From Kitasatospora sp. NBC_01250 (lineage in GTDB: Bacteria > Actinomycetota > Actinomycetes > Streptomycetales > Streptomycetaceae): 64,000 nucleotides of DNA. Each line of letters opens with the position of its first letter. The stretch's first letter is position 1. The stretch lies in NCBI RefSeq assembly GCF_036226465.1, contig NZ_CP108476.1:4526001-4590000 (forward strand), written 5' to 3'. This document shows, piece after piece, positions 48,025 to 57,126 of the stretch. Both the position numbers and the translations under genes were made by a program. The notes under the pieces were generated by a model, which saw only the letters and a program-made list of their open reading frames with translations, did not search any database and was not told where the DNA came from.

Positions 48025-49403
48025 GAGGCGCAGCCGGACCGCAGGAATGGGTAGTTGTCGGATGTCTACTCACTCCCTGGGCCGACGTCGAGACGCTCCG
48101 GGCCGACGAAGCCGGCGATCTGGCCCTGGCCGAGGCCTCGCGGGAAGTACAGGGTCAGGGTCACGTCACCCACCCAAAGCAGGCTGCTGCCAGGCCTCCC
48201 GAGAGCGCGTCGAATGCACCCTTTCGGCCCTACGAAGAACCGGGAGATGGCGGAATGCCGCCGAGTATCGATCCAGCCCTCGCGAAGAAACGCATGATCG
48301 CCGGCGGGGCTTGGCCGATCGAGCCATACCCCGGCTCGGGAACCGCGTGGAGGTGCGTGTGCATGAACTGCGGAGAACTGCGCACCCCGACATACAAGCG
48401 GGTCTACACGCTGCGCCAGGGCCCCTGCAACGGACTCTGCCGCGCGGAAAAGATCTCGAAAAGCCGCAAGTTCAGCCCCGCCGTGGCGGCCGCCCTCATG
48501 CGCAAGGGCGGCTGGGAACCTCTGATAGAAGCGGACTACCCGGGCGCGAACTCACCCTGGTCGTGTCGTTGCACCACCTGTAAGACGGTCTACTCGAAGC
48601 AGCTCGGCAACGTCCGAGACCGACGCGCCGCCTGCCGGAACTGCATTGAGATCGCCATGAGCGAAGGCGCCTACGACGTCATGATCGCTGCTGACCTGGA
48701 ACCCCAGGTTCCCTTCCGTCGGTCAGCTGCACCGTGGCTGTCCAAATGCCTGCGTACCGGCGCGCTGACGTCGCCGGCCCACTCCAACATCAAGAGATCC
48801 GGGCATCAGTGTGTGCCGTGCGGGCTGAGGAAGATGTCCGCCGCTTCCCAGCACAGTGACGCCGAAGCCAGGTCCCGCGTGCCGACGAACCTCATCCCCC
48901 AGGAGGCCTACCCCGGTAACGTGCTACTGCCCTGGAAAATGTTCTGCACCGACTGCGAGACGCTGCACGACAACCCCGGACTGCGGTTGAGCAACGTCAG
49001 CAGACGCGGAAGCGGATGCCCGAACTGCGGCCACCACGGGATTGAACTCGGCAAACCTGGCTACCTCTACCTCATCGTCCATACCGGCCTCAATGCACTG
49101 AAATGGGGCATCGCCAACGGCCCCCTACGGCTCAAACAGCACCGCGGCCAAGGATGGACGCCCCACGGGCAGTGGATGTACGACAAAGCGATCCATGCAC
49201 GAAGCGTCGAACGACAGGTCGACGACTGGGTCAAGGGCCAGGGCATCGGCCCACCGCTCACTGTCGACCAGATGCCCTACGGCGGCTACAGCGAGACCGC
49301 CTCGCTGAGTGAGATCTCGGTCGCCACTGTGCTGGCGTACATGACAGACATTGCTGGCGGCAGCACCGGCCTCTTCGCGACCGTGCCACTCGCGAACCCA
49401 TAA
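48021..49403 (+). CDS. Zinc-ribbon protein with GIY-YIG-like C-terminal domain
   Basis: 460 residues. Several Cys pairs form zinc-ribbon repeats (CVCMNCGEL, CRCTTCKTVY...CRNC, CTDCETL...CPNCGHHG). The C-terminal ~130 residues begin GYLYLIVHTGLNALKWGIA and continue with RLKQHRGQGW and VERQVDDW, reminiscent of GIY-YIG-type nucleases. The annotated start overlaps higA by ATGA, and an internal start near 48255 is possible. Coupling to a toxin-antitoxin pair suggests a nuclease effector or homing-like passenger. Function is inferred. Confidence 0.6.
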   Translation: MRGAAGPQEWVVVGCLLTPWADVETLRADEAGDLALAEASREVQGQGHVTHPKQAAARPPESASNAPFRPYEEPGDGGMPPSIDPALAKKRMIAGGAWPIEPYPGSGTAWRCVCMNCGELRTPTYKRVYTLRQGPCNGLCRAEKISKSRKFSPAVAAALMRKGGWEPLIEADYPGANSPWSCRCTTCKTVYSKQLGNVRDRRAACRNCIEIAMSEGAYDVMIAADLEPQVPFRRSAAPWLSKCLRTGALTSPAHSNIKRSGHQCVPCGLRKMSAASQHSDAEARSRVPTNLIPQEAYPGNVLLPWKMFCTDCETLHDNPGLRLSNVSRRGSGCPNCGHHGIELGKPGYLYLIVHTGLNALKWGIANGPLRLKQHRGQGWTPHGQWMYDKAIHARSVERQVDDWVKGQGIGPPLTVDQMPYGGYSETASLSEISVATVLAYMTDIAGGSTGLFATVPLANP

Positions 49404-49567
49404 AATTCAGGCCCCGCGCGGGCGTTCGCGCTGCTGCAGGGTTCCAGGCGAGAAACCCGGCAGAGAAGCCGCAGACACCTAGCTGTCCAGCTAGCGGTCG
49501 TTCCCGAGCATGATGGCCTCACCGATCATGACCGGGCGGACAAGCTCCAGTAGTTAGATCCCCACAC

Positions 49568-49816
49568 ATGCCAGGAGGTCGTGTCCCGCCGTGTGTCACA
49601 GAGCGGGACGCCATCTTCGTCACCGCTACCCGGTTCGCCCGCCCCACCAAGACGTTCGCCCAAGAGAACGGGATCATCGCCGTCCACCGCGACCGCTGCG
49701 GCGTCCGGAACAACGGGGCCACCCTGGAATCGCTGGCTCACGTCAGCGGAGCCAGCCAAGGTGACACCCGCCATCGCACCCTGTGGAAGAAGACCTACCG
49801 AGCCAACAGGCGCTGA
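49568..49816 (+). pseudogene. C-terminal fragment of an Mrr-like restriction endonuclease
   Basis: About 80 residues including DAIFVTATRFARPTKTFAQE and IIAVHRDRCGVRNNG. These resemble the last strands of Mrr-type nuclease domains, where a protein states a foreign-DNA-cleaving PD-(D/E)XK fold ends. The N-terminal DNA-binding and catalytic parts are absent. It is probably decayed. Confidence 0.4.
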
Positions 49817-50292
49817 TTCCAGAGCGGCCAACCAGGGTCTCGCCAGTTGGCCGCCTCCACGGGTGTGGATGCGGAGAGTGATGACCAGGTGGATTTAACT
49901 ACTCAAACGTGAAAGTAATCGAACAGATAGACCAGCGCCCCACGGATGCGGCTAGCATCGGGCTGCCCGGTTGGTGCATCTCTTTTCCGTGCCGATCTGA
50001 ACCGTTGTGGCGCAGGTCCTGGCCACCAAGAGACACTACGGGCAATGTTGGCCAGGCTGGACCGCGCACAGACTAGCCTGGCCGTAGGTGGCATGTGCCA
50101 GCCCGTGTCGGGGCTGACTCATGGCCGTTAGCGCTGGTGCGCCGGGTGCAAGCTTGAGCCGTGATGCACATGGGCGCAGGCGTCGAATGAGGCTTTGCCG
50201 CCCACGCGCCGTGTGGGCCGTGCCTGTTCGGACAGAGGCATGTACCGAGCCGTGACTGGGTTGCGGCTTCAGGACGAGGACAGGGTGAGGTC
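49817..50292. other. Intergenic region without a recognisable gene
   Basis: About 475 bases of lower coding quality between the restriction fragment and the next gene. Short open frames lack ribosome binding sites. I see no RNA gene or clear repeat. Confidence 0.5.
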
Positions 50293-50910
50293 ATGGCGGT
50301 TGCAGCGCGAGAACCCATGGAAATGGTCTCGGCGGCAGCCGCACCGGGCACGCTTCTGCCTGATGAGTCCCAAGTGGGTGCCGTCACGCTCCTGGGCACC
50401 CACGCCGTAGTCGCTTATCGCCGCGATGTCCAGGAGTGCCAGCGGCGCCATGAGGCTCGAACCGGCGTCCTTGGCCGCAGCGACGTACTCGATCTGCTCA
50501 TGAGCCTGCCGGTGAACGCACCTGTTCCCGTAGCCTCGCTGACTGAAGCAGAGCGCCGCACCCTGAAGGCTGTACCCAGGGGCGCGGTTGTCCGTAGCAG
50601 TGGGATGGTCACCCGTCAGGTGATCCAGCCTTTGCGTGTTGACCTCGCCGTCGTTCCCGGAAGAGGCTGGGAAACGGCGATGGAGAAGGCCGAGCGGTTC
50701 ACCCCGTTTTGCACGCGGGCGGTACTGGTCGAGGGTGCGTTGCGCCGTAAAGACGACGCGGTGATGCAAGCAGACTTCTACGGCATTGGTCTCCTCGTGG
50801 CAGTCGGCGACGAGGTGGATGTGTTGGTGCCGCCGCGGCCCTTCGTACGCAGGAGGCATAGTGCCGCGGCGTGGCGCTTCGTCGAAGAGGTTCACCGGCA
50901 GCTCGGCTGA
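50293..50910 (+). CDS. Hypothetical protein
   Basis: 205 residues, soluble, starting MAVAAREPMEMV after AGGGTGAGG. It contains SDVLDLLMSLPVNAPVPVAS and RVDLAVVPGRGWETAMEKAE. No family recognised. It converges on the transglycosylase-like gene, with a hairpin between them. It is a passenger of the accessory island. Confidence 0.55.
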   Translation: MAVAAREPMEMVSAAAAPGTLLPDESQVGAVTLLGTHAVVAYRRDVQECQRRHEARTGVLGRSDVLDLLMSLPVNAPVPVASLTEAERRTLKAVPRGAVVRSSGMVTRQVIQPLRVDLAVVPGRGWETAMEKAERFTPFCTRAVLVEGALRRKDDAVMQADFYGIGLLVAVGDEVDVLVPPRPFVRRRHSAAAWRFVEEVHRQLG

Positions 50911-50942
50911 GACGGTCCTCCGGACCGCAGTGCTTCGCTGGA

Positions 50943-50966
50943 GCACCTACTTGCGTCTGTAGGTGC
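50943..50966. terminator. Hairpin between convergent genes
   Basis: GCACCTAC (50943-50950) and GTAGGTGC (50959-50966) with an 8-base loop. It is suitable as a bidirectional terminator. Confidence 0.5.
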
Positions 50967-51015
50967 CGGCCCAGTGAGGTCTGGTCAGCTCGCGGCCCTC
51001 GGCGGTCGAAGGTGC

Positions 51016-52173
51016 TCACCTTGTCCCGGCAGGAAGCGAGGCCCATGCTTTCAGCGGGGCCGGCGCTTGGAATCCTGCTCGCGAGGACACCCCGAGGCGC
51101 TGATTCTCGAGGGCGTACTGTTCCACTGCCATGGCGCACTTGTCGCGCCACCAACCTTGGCGGTCGGCATCGGCAGCGTGGGCGGCCATCTCGGACGCCC
51201 AGCCTCCCCACACGAGGACGTTGTGGTCCTCGGACTCCTGACGTGTCAGGCCATCGGGCTTGTCAAAGCGGTCCAGAGCCTGCCCGTCGCACTCGTCGCA
51301 GTAGCACACCGGGGGAGGAGTGTTGGCGTACTTGTTGGCCAGTCCCACAGCACCCTTGAAGCACATCAGGTTGGGCAGCAACACCTTCGGATACTGCGCT
51401 CCTCCGCCACTTGCCACAAGCGCACGCTCGCCCGGGGCAACGGAATGGCGCAGAGAACTATCCGAGCCGATCCCGGCGAACGAAGCCCCGTAGGCCATGG
51501 CGTCGAGCGCCGCGAGATCGCTACGCAGAAGAGCCATGTGCTCGACTTCGGACATGAGGCGCCGGAGGTTCGCGGGCATCTCCTTAGCGCCCTCGAGCGG
51601 GTCAAACTGGCCCGCCAGGATCAACGCCTTGGGCTGCTTGATCTGCGTGCAGACCGCAATGAGTTGCCTGATGTGGCTGTCCTTCAGCCACGTGGCGTCG
51701 ATGGGCAGCGAGACGATGACGTCCCCTCGTTCGATCCGCTGTGCCGCATGCCATACCGCCTTGAGCGCCTTGGCGTTCTCGGGCTCGACATAGCCAGTCG
51801 GAGTGAGCGCGGCACTCGCTCCTCTGGCCTTCTGGAAGCTCAGTGACGTCTCAACATCGGCGAACATGTCGTCGCGCGGCAGGAGGAACGGCTCGTCGAC
51901 GGTCGCGGTGTGTGTCTTGTACGGGGCGGAGTCGATCAGAAGGGGGCCGCTGAACCCCACCTCGGTCCGCAACTGGAAGGCACGCTCATCAGCCGTGTCG
52001 CCAGTCACCACGATCCCGCCGAGGTCATCATCGATCGAATGGCGCATCCGGGGGATGAAGCGAGTGTTTTCGTGAACCAGTACGCGGCCCTGGAGCAGTG
52101 GCAGCGGCGAAACGTTGGAATCCAGAATGCGCAGAGCGGTTGGGCGTTGGCCAGGAAACGAGAGCTCGGTCAT
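51016..52173 (-). CDS. tRNA-guanine-transglycosylase-like TIM-barrel protein
   Basis: 385 residues, the length of bacterial TGT. A zinc site C290-x-C292-x2-C295-x21-H317 (VCYCDECDG ... EDHNVLVWGGW) matches the CxCx2C...H site of TGT. Candidate barrel strands are PLLIDSAPY, VIVSLPIDATWL, ALILAGQF and SFAGIGSDSSLRH. TGT enzymes swap guanine for a 7-deazaguanine in tRNA, and DpdA relatives do so in DNA. Start ATG 52173 follows GAGGTGA overlapping the stop of the upstream HTH-protease gene, five bases away. The rest of a 7-deazaguanine pathway is not in the window. The nucleic-acid substrate is unknown. Confidence 0.65.
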   Translation of the reverse strand: MTELSFPGQRPTALRILDSNVSPLPLLQGRVLVHENTRFIPRMRHSIDDDLGGIVVTGDTADERAFQLRTEVGFSGPLLIDSAPYKTHTATVDEPFLLPRDDMFADVETSLSFQKARGASAALTPTGYVEPENAKALKAVWHAAQRIERGDVIVSLPIDATWLKDSHIRQLIAVCTQIKQPKALILAGQFDPLEGAKEMPANLRRLMSEVEHMALLRSDLAALDAMAYGASFAGIGSDSSLRHSVAPGERALVASGGGAQYPKVLLPNLMCFKGAVGLANKYANTPPPVCYCDECDGQALDRFDKPDGLTRQESEDHNVLVWGGWASEMAAHAADADRQGWWRDKCAMAVEQYALENQRLGVSSRAGFQAPAPLKAWASLPAGTR

Positions 52174-52178
52174 CGAGG

Positions 52179-53294
52179 TCACCTCACGGGTTGGCCGAGG
52201 ACCATGGGGTTCCCGGACGAAGAGGATGCGCACAAGTAGATCTCGTGGAACTCCTCGTGATCCAGACCGGCGACATGGGCCGCTTGGATCGGATCGAGGT
52301 GGTACTCCCGCTCAAGTCGGGTGACGACCTGGGCAAGGTGGTGCGGGGTCTCGCGTGGGACGAGTCCCGGCTCATTGGTGCGGTAGCCCAAGGCGGACAT
52401 CTCCACCATGAGCTTGCGGTACTGCCATTCCTTAATGATGTTCAGGGAGAAGGCCCTGCGGATGAGGGCCGCCATGGACACTCCCCAACGTGCCTTGAGT
52501 TCGAGCAAACGGGGCAGGTCGACGCCCTGCTTCAGGTCTTGCCGGACGCTGTCGTAAGGCATAAGGAACTGTGCCGCGAAGTAGTCGGCCTCCTGCTCCT
52601 GCTCGCGCGGGTCACCAGGCTGAGTGTGCATCAGTACATGGCCCAGCTCGTGGGCGAGGCTGAATCGGAAGCGATCACCAGGGGCGGTGGAATTCAGGAG
52701 AAAGAGCGGTGGCCCGCCTGGGGGCCACTGGCTGACGGCGTCGAGTTCCGTCGTCTGCAAGTCCCTGACCACAACCAGAGCGCCGGCCTCTTCGAGCAGC
52801 CCGGTCAAGTCCGCAACCGGACCCGAGGGCACGTCCCACTCTTCGCGGATGGTGTCGGCCGCGTCCTGTGGGGTGTCCAGGTCGCTAACCTCAATGTGCC
52901 GGAAGCGGTGCTTGCGGGAGTCCGCAGCCGCTCGGGTCAAGGCGTCGGTCTGATGACGGGTGAAGGCCAGGGTGGCATGGATACGTCGTAGGTCGGCGAC
53001 TCCCATGGAGGCTCGCTTGCGGTGGTGGACCAGGCCGATGCCCACCCCTTGCGTGTCAGTGGTCGCGCATAGCATCTGAGGCGTGTATCTCAGAGCCGTT
53101 GCGAACAAGTCGAGTCGGTCTCCCTTGACGGGGAGCCTGCCGGCCTCGGCGCGACTGACGTAGCCCTGGGAGATCCGGTTGGGCTGGTCCAACTTCGACA
53201 TCTGCTCGGCCACGTCGACCTGGGTCCAACCCCGGGACTCCCTGGCTAGCACCAGCATGGCGGGCTGTGCGACCAGGTCCTCGTCGATCGCCAT
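52179..53294 (-). CDS. XRE regulator with ImmA/IrrE metalloprotease domain
   Basis: 371 residues. The HTH is at ~10-75 (LARESRGWTQVDVAEQMSKL; QGYVSRAEAGRLPV). The zinc peptidase motif is LAHELGHVLMH, followed by QEADYFAAQFLMP. Such proteins sense stress and cleave a partner repressor, or self-cleave. It is coupled to the TGT-like gene, so it probably controls it. A 15-bp dyad lies 31 bases upstream of the start. Confidence 0.85.
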   Translation of the reverse strand: MAIDEDLVAQPAMLVLARESRGWTQVDVAEQMSKLDQPNRISQGYVSRAEAGRLPVKGDRLDLFATALRYTPQMLCATTDTQGVGIGLVHHRKRASMGVADLRRIHATLAFTRHQTDALTRAAADSRKHRFRHIEVSDLDTPQDAADTIREEWDVPSGPVADLTGLLEEAGALVVVRDLQTTELDAVSQWPPGGPPLFLLNSTAPGDRFRFSLAHELGHVLMHTQPGDPREQEQEADYFAAQFLMPYDSVRQDLKQGVDLPRLLELKARWGVSMAALIRRAFSLNIIKEWQYRKLMVEMSALGYRTNEPGLVPRETPHHLAQVVTRLEREYHLDPIQAAHVAGLDHEEFHEIYLCASSSSGNPMVLGQPVR

Positions 53295-53324
53295 GGTTCA
53301 CCTCCCGCTCAGGCAGATCACCTA

Positions 53325-53339
53325 ACTCTGATCCAGAGT
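53325..53339. promoter_or_regulatory. Dyad operator of the XRE-protease gene
   Basis: ACTCTG-ATC-CAGAGT, a perfect 6-bp dyad in an AT-rich stretch (TATACACATAAT beside it) directly upstream of the XRE-protease gene. It is likely autoregulatory. The remaining ~180 bases to 53522 contain only a 36-codon frame that I do not call. Confidence 0.5.
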
Positions 53340-53522
53340 ATACACATAATCATGCCGCAAAATATTCCGCTTCTCATCGCGCCAAGATGCGGAACGGGGC
53401 GGGCTGGATCCTGGGTGGCGATCCGTGGACCGCGAGGGGCGAGCGCCCGGTCGCCGCACTGCACGACGAGATCACCCAACACCGGCGCCTCGACTGAGAC
53501 TGGCCGCTGAAAATCCAAGGTG

Positions 53523-54578
53523 TCAGCGGTCCCTGTCGGGCACGATGCTCGCGTGGGCTGGCCAGGAGTCCGTCCCACCGGAAGTCGGGGACGAGCAGGC
53601 TGCAGGGGAGGATGCATGGTGTTGCCCTGCGCGGCCAGCCAGCTGCCACCCAGTCAGCGCTGGCTGCTCTGCCGGCGTACGGGGTGCACCATGGAAGACC
53701 TGTCGGGCATGCCACTCACGATGCCGACCGGCAACGGGCGGAAGGCCCGACTGCGGACCGAGGACCGGCCGCCCGGCCAGCGCGAGCACGTGCTGCCTGC
53801 TCGCTTCGCTCCGTCCGACGAAGCGCTGCGAGACGAGGATGCAATGCCCCTCGCCCAGGCCCAGGACGCCCTTGTCGAAGAGCTTGTGGTGCAACGAGCA
53901 CAGGCACAGTCCGTTGTCGACCTCGTCCGGCCCGCCGTAGGACCACCAGCGCACATGCGCGGCCTCCAGCCCGACGCTGCTCGCACCGAGCATCCCGTCG
54001 TAACCGCAGAAGGCACACTGGAACTCATAGGCGGTCAGGACGAGTTCAGGCATCCGGCGATCCCGCTGCCGTCGCGCAGCGTGCTCCGCGCCACCCGGCA
54101 GGCCAGCCACGGGCCCGGTCTCGGCCAACTCCAGGTCGAGCCCGACGGCCTCACACAGATCGGCGTGCAACGACGACGGGAAATGGACGTCCAGCAACAC
54201 CCTGGCCAGCCGCCCCAGAAGCGACGGCTCCGCGGCGAGCGCTGACCGCAACTCCGGCACCAGCCTGCCGGTGGCGCCGCTGGAACGGAGAGCCCGAACC
54301 CCGCTCCCCGGGCTTCCCTGCCCGTGATCGGTCCTGACCTCCCACACGCCGTCACTGACCAGATGATGGAAGGGATACGCAGGCGTCGTGGAGTTCGGCG
54401 GCCCGTACTCGACCAGCAGCCGCTTCAGCTCCCCCTCGACCACGCTGTACCGCAGTTCACCCTCAGCATCCTGCTGAAAGCTGCCGAGCGCGTACAGCAG
54501 CAACAACGGCTTGTGCGGAGCACGAACCTCATTGTTCGTCCACTGCCGCAGCCTCGCCACCCGATCGAGCCAGTCCAT
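53523..54578 (-). CDS. Phosphorothioate-sensing HNH restriction endonuclease (type IV)
   Basis: 351 residues. The N-terminal ~150 residues fit the sulfur-binding domain of ScoMcrA-type enzymes (APHKPLLLLYALGSFQ; YPFHHLVSDGVWEV). The HNH nuclease has CAFCGYDG, LEAAHVRWWSYGGPDEVDNG and CSLHHKLFDKG. Family members cut DNA carrying phosphorothioate modification, defending against foreign modified DNA. I chose ATG 54578 (MDWLDRVARLRQW), which matches the family N-terminus. The last ~50 residues are atypical and may be a read-on after loss of the native stop. Confidence 0.82.
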   Translation of the reverse strand: MDWLDRVARLRQWTNNEVRAPHKPLLLLYALGSFQQDAEGELRYSVVEGELKRLLVEYGPPNSTTPAYPFHHLVSDGVWEVRTDHGQGSPGSGVRALRSSGATGRLVPELRSALAAEPSLLGRLARVLLDVHFPSSLHADLCEAVGLDLELAETGPVAGLPGGAEHAARRQRDRRMPELVLTAYEFQCAFCGYDGMLGASSVGLEAAHVRWWSYGGPDEVDNGLCLCSLHHKLFDKGVLGLGEGHCILVSQRFVGRSEASRQHVLALAGRPVLGPQSGLPPVAGRHREWHARQVFHGAPRTPAEQPALTGWQLAGRAGQHHASSPAACSSPTSGGTDSWPAHASIVPDRDR

Positions 54579-54704
54579 GCCCGCCAGCGTAGTTCGTGAC
54601 GCCGACGCCAACTCCGTTGTGATGTTCGGCGCCTGGTCCCCGAGCGGGAAGATCGGTAGTCGGGTCGAACCATCCGGGTTCGGGGACGGCCTCGGGCACC
54701 TGAG

Positions 54705-55184
54705 TCAGAGGCGAGGCATCCCATGCTCCAAGTATGAAGTCGCCGCACGAGGTCGGGCATCAAGAGCGGCGTGAACGCGCCGCGCCAGGCGAGGGATGAG
54801 GAGCGCGTCGATCTGGTCGGCGGTCTGGAAGGCGTACTCACCGATCTCCACGCCGTCCAGGTTGATCTGAGCTCGCTCCTCCGCCGGGAGGATCCCCCCG
54901 TCGAAGACGAAGAGCAGCTTGTCGCCCTCGGTCAGGTGGGGCGCCCAGTCCGCGACGAGAAGGCGGCCGATGGGCGGTGTGATGCCGAGCTCCTCCTTGA
55001 CCTCTCGGGCCGCGCCCTCGCTCGGGGTCTCACCGGGGTGGAGGTAGCCGCCCGGGATCTCCCAGCCCGGCTTGTAGGTGGGCTTCACCAGGAGCACGCG
55101 GTCAGCTTCGTCGAAGAACAGCACGCCGGCGGCGGTGCGCGGCTGGGCAACGGCCTCGGGTGCGTCGGAGTCGCTCATGACCAT
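54705..55184 (-). CDS. Nudix hydrolase
   Basis: 159 residues with the Nudix box GYLHPGETPSEGAAREVKEELG. It hydrolyses a nucleoside diphosphate-linked substrate. It is preceded by the XRE/TPR regulator on the same strand, 22 bases away. Start could also be the in-frame ATG at 55178. Confidence 0.88.
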   Translation of the reverse strand: MVMSDSDAPEAVAQPRTAAGVLFFDEADRVLLVKPTYKPGWEIPGGYLHPGETPSEGAAREVKEELGITPPIGRLLVADWAPHLTEGDKLLFVFDGGILPAEERAQINLDGVEIGEYAFQTADQIDALLIPRLARRVHAALDARPRAATSYLEHGMPRL

Positions 55185-55206
55185 GACTGTAGCCGTCCTC
55201 GCCGAA

Positions 55207-56433
55207 CTACCCCACGATGCGCAGCCGCTGGGCCACGCCCGCGAGCTGGTGGCTCGGCTTGCCGCGCTGCTGCCGGACCCAGGTGGTCACCAGCTGCCGG
55301 GGGATGAAGTGGTAGCGGACTTGTTCCGGGGCCAGTTCCTCGGCGTCCAGTACCAGGGCGAGGGCCTCGTCCGTCCGGTTCTGCGCGCTGTAGGCGCGGG
55401 CCACTTCGAGGGTGTGCCGGACACGCCGCTCGAGCGGCAGGGTGGAGGAGTCCACGCGCGGCCCCTGGTCCGCGGCGACCTGGACATCGCCCAGTTCCAT
55501 GGCCGTAGAGATGCGGTGGATGGCGACGTTGGTCGGCCCGAAGGCCGTCCACATGTGGTTGGCGTCGTGGCCGAGGCGCTGTGCGGCCTGGTCCGCCTCG
55601 GCGAGGAACGCGCTCACCGTGGCCCGGTCGTCGAGCCGGGCGGCGGTCACTGCGCCGACGAGGAAGAGGGTCCCGTAGATCGACAGGTACGTCGGCGAGG
55701 CGTCGGCGAGGCCGCTCTCCAGATAGCCCGCCGAGTCCGCCACCAGGTCCCGAGCGGCGGTGAGACGGCCGTTGGCAAGGAGGCAGTGGGAGACCGATCG
55801 GAAGAGCGAACCGGTGACGACGAGGTCGCCCGACTCCTGCGCGGCAGCCAGACCGCGGTCGGCGGCCATCCAGGCGAGATCGGCTTCCCCTATCTTCGTC
55901 AGTACCATGGCCGCGCCCTGGTAGGCCATCGCGAGCAGGGCCTTGGCCTTCAGCTGGTCGTCGCCGTCGTAGGCGCGGACAGCGCGCTGGGCATCCGCCA
56001 GGATCTCCGGGATGAGACGAGTGGCTCTGGCGTACCGGGCGTCCTGGTAGGCCGACCATGCGGATCCGACCTCCGCTCGCAGGATCTCCAGGTCGGGTGG
56101 CGGATCCGTGGACTCGGATGCCAGTAACGGCGACAGGTGCTTGTAGTCCGTGAGCGCTTCGCGCAGCTTCGGCACTGCGCCACCCCGGCCGTCGGTACTC
56201 CAGTCGATGAGGGACGGCTCGACCAGCAGATCGCCCAGTTGTACGTCGAGGGTAGCGGCCAGCGCTTTGATCACCGAGAGCCGGTCCAGTTCGATGCGGC
56301 CGTTCTCGACCTTGCTCAGCCAGTCGGCGGTCCGCCCGACGAGGCCGGCCAGTACCTCCTGCGGTATGCCTCGTCGGCGGCGGTACCAGGCGACGCGCTC
56401 CCCGCTGCTCAGCGTCTCGGTCATTCCTCGCAT
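55207..56433 (-). CDS. XRE-family regulator with TPR-like C-terminal region
   Basis: 408 residues. The HTH is at ~10-70 (ERVAWYRRRRGIPQEVLAGL; DWLSKVENGRIELDRLSV), and the remainder is helical repeats typical of streptomycete TPR-bearing regulators that may sense peptides. ATG 56433 (or 56424). It is divergent from an ATP-binding-protein gene that begins the proline-peptide locus, so it is the likely pathway regulator. Confidence 0.8.
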   Translation of the reverse strand: MRGMTETLSSGERVAWYRRRRGIPQEVLAGLVGRTADWLSKVENGRIELDRLSVIKALAATLDVQLGDLLVEPSLIDWSTDGRGGAVPKLREALTDYKHLSPLLASESTDPPPDLEILRAEVGSAWSAYQDARYARATRLIPEILADAQRAVRAYDGDDQLKAKALLAMAYQGAAMVLTKIGEADLAWMAADRGLAAAQESGDLVVTGSLFRSVSHCLLANGRLTAARDLVADSAGYLESGLADASPTYLSIYGTLFLVGAVTAARLDDRATVSAFLAEADQAAQRLGHDANHMWTAFGPTNVAIHRISTAMELGDVQVAADQGPRVDSSTLPLERRVRHTLEVARAYSAQNRTDEALALVLDAEELAPEQVRYHFIPRQLVTTWVRQQRGKPSHQLAGVAQRLRIVG

Positions 56434-56568
56434 GCCCCCAGCCTGGCGCTGCTTGGTTTCCTCACCCCGGAAGAATTTTCCGGGTTCCGCCGCGCCCATC
56501 CTCCTAGCGTTCTGACGTGCCATCAAGCAGCACTGATGAGCCGCCTGTTGCGAGACTAGGAGGGGCAA

Positions 56569-57126
56569 ATGGCGATGGAACGTCGTGGCCGACAGGCCAC
56601 TGCGCCCGCCACGGAGGAGGCGGTCACGCTCCACCTGGACTCTGAGCTTCCTCACATCCGGCGGGCGCCGGGCGGCCTCGTCCTGGGCGGCAGCAGCGTG
56701 CCGACACGGAACACGCGGATCGAAGAAGTCCGTTGCCTCTCGGTGCAGATGAGCTTCATCCTGTCCGCCCGTTCGGTGCCCTTGATCCGGACGTCGGTGA
56801 GGCGGATCGCGGACGCCTGGGGGTTCGACGCCCTGCTGATCGACGATGTCGAGCTGATCGCTTCCGAACTCTCGGCCAACGTCGTGTTGCACAGTGACGC
56901 GGCGGGCTGCACTTGCTTCGATGTCCGACTCGCTCCTTGCCCCTGCGGGCTGAGGATCGAAGTCTCGGACGGAAGCCCGCGGCTGCCCAGCGTCGAACAG
57001 TCCAAGTCGACCTCGGAGCACGGCCGTGGGCTCTTCCTGGTCGAGGCGGTGTGCCGGCGCTGGGGCGTCGAGGAAGGCGGCAGCGGCAAGGTCGTCTGGG
57101 CCGAAGTCGGAGCTGAGGCAGCGTGA
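56569..57126 (+). CDS. Anti-sigma-factor-like ATP-binding protein
   Basis: 185 residues, HATPase_c of the RsbW/SpoIIAB type: N-box IASELSANVVLHS, G1 IEVSDGS, G2 HGRGLFLVEAV. Streptomycetes pair such proteins with XRE regulators. GTGA overlap couples it to the next small gene. It probably modulates the neighbouring regulator rather than a sigma factor. Confidence 0.82.
   Translation: MAMERRGRQATAPATEEAVTLHLDSELPHIRRAPGGLVLGGSSVPTRNTRIEEVRCLSVQMSFILSARSVPLIRTSVRRIADAWGFDALLIDDVELIASELSANVVLHSDAAGCTCFDVRLAPCPCGLRIEVSDGSPRLPSVEQSKSTSEHGRGLFLVEAVCRRWGVEEGGSGKVVWAEVGAEAA

Noticed and set aside
53387..53497. 36-codon frame between the XRE-protease and HNH genes
   Set aside because: No ribosome binding site at proper spacing and no family match by eye. 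It may be a fragment but is unsupported.
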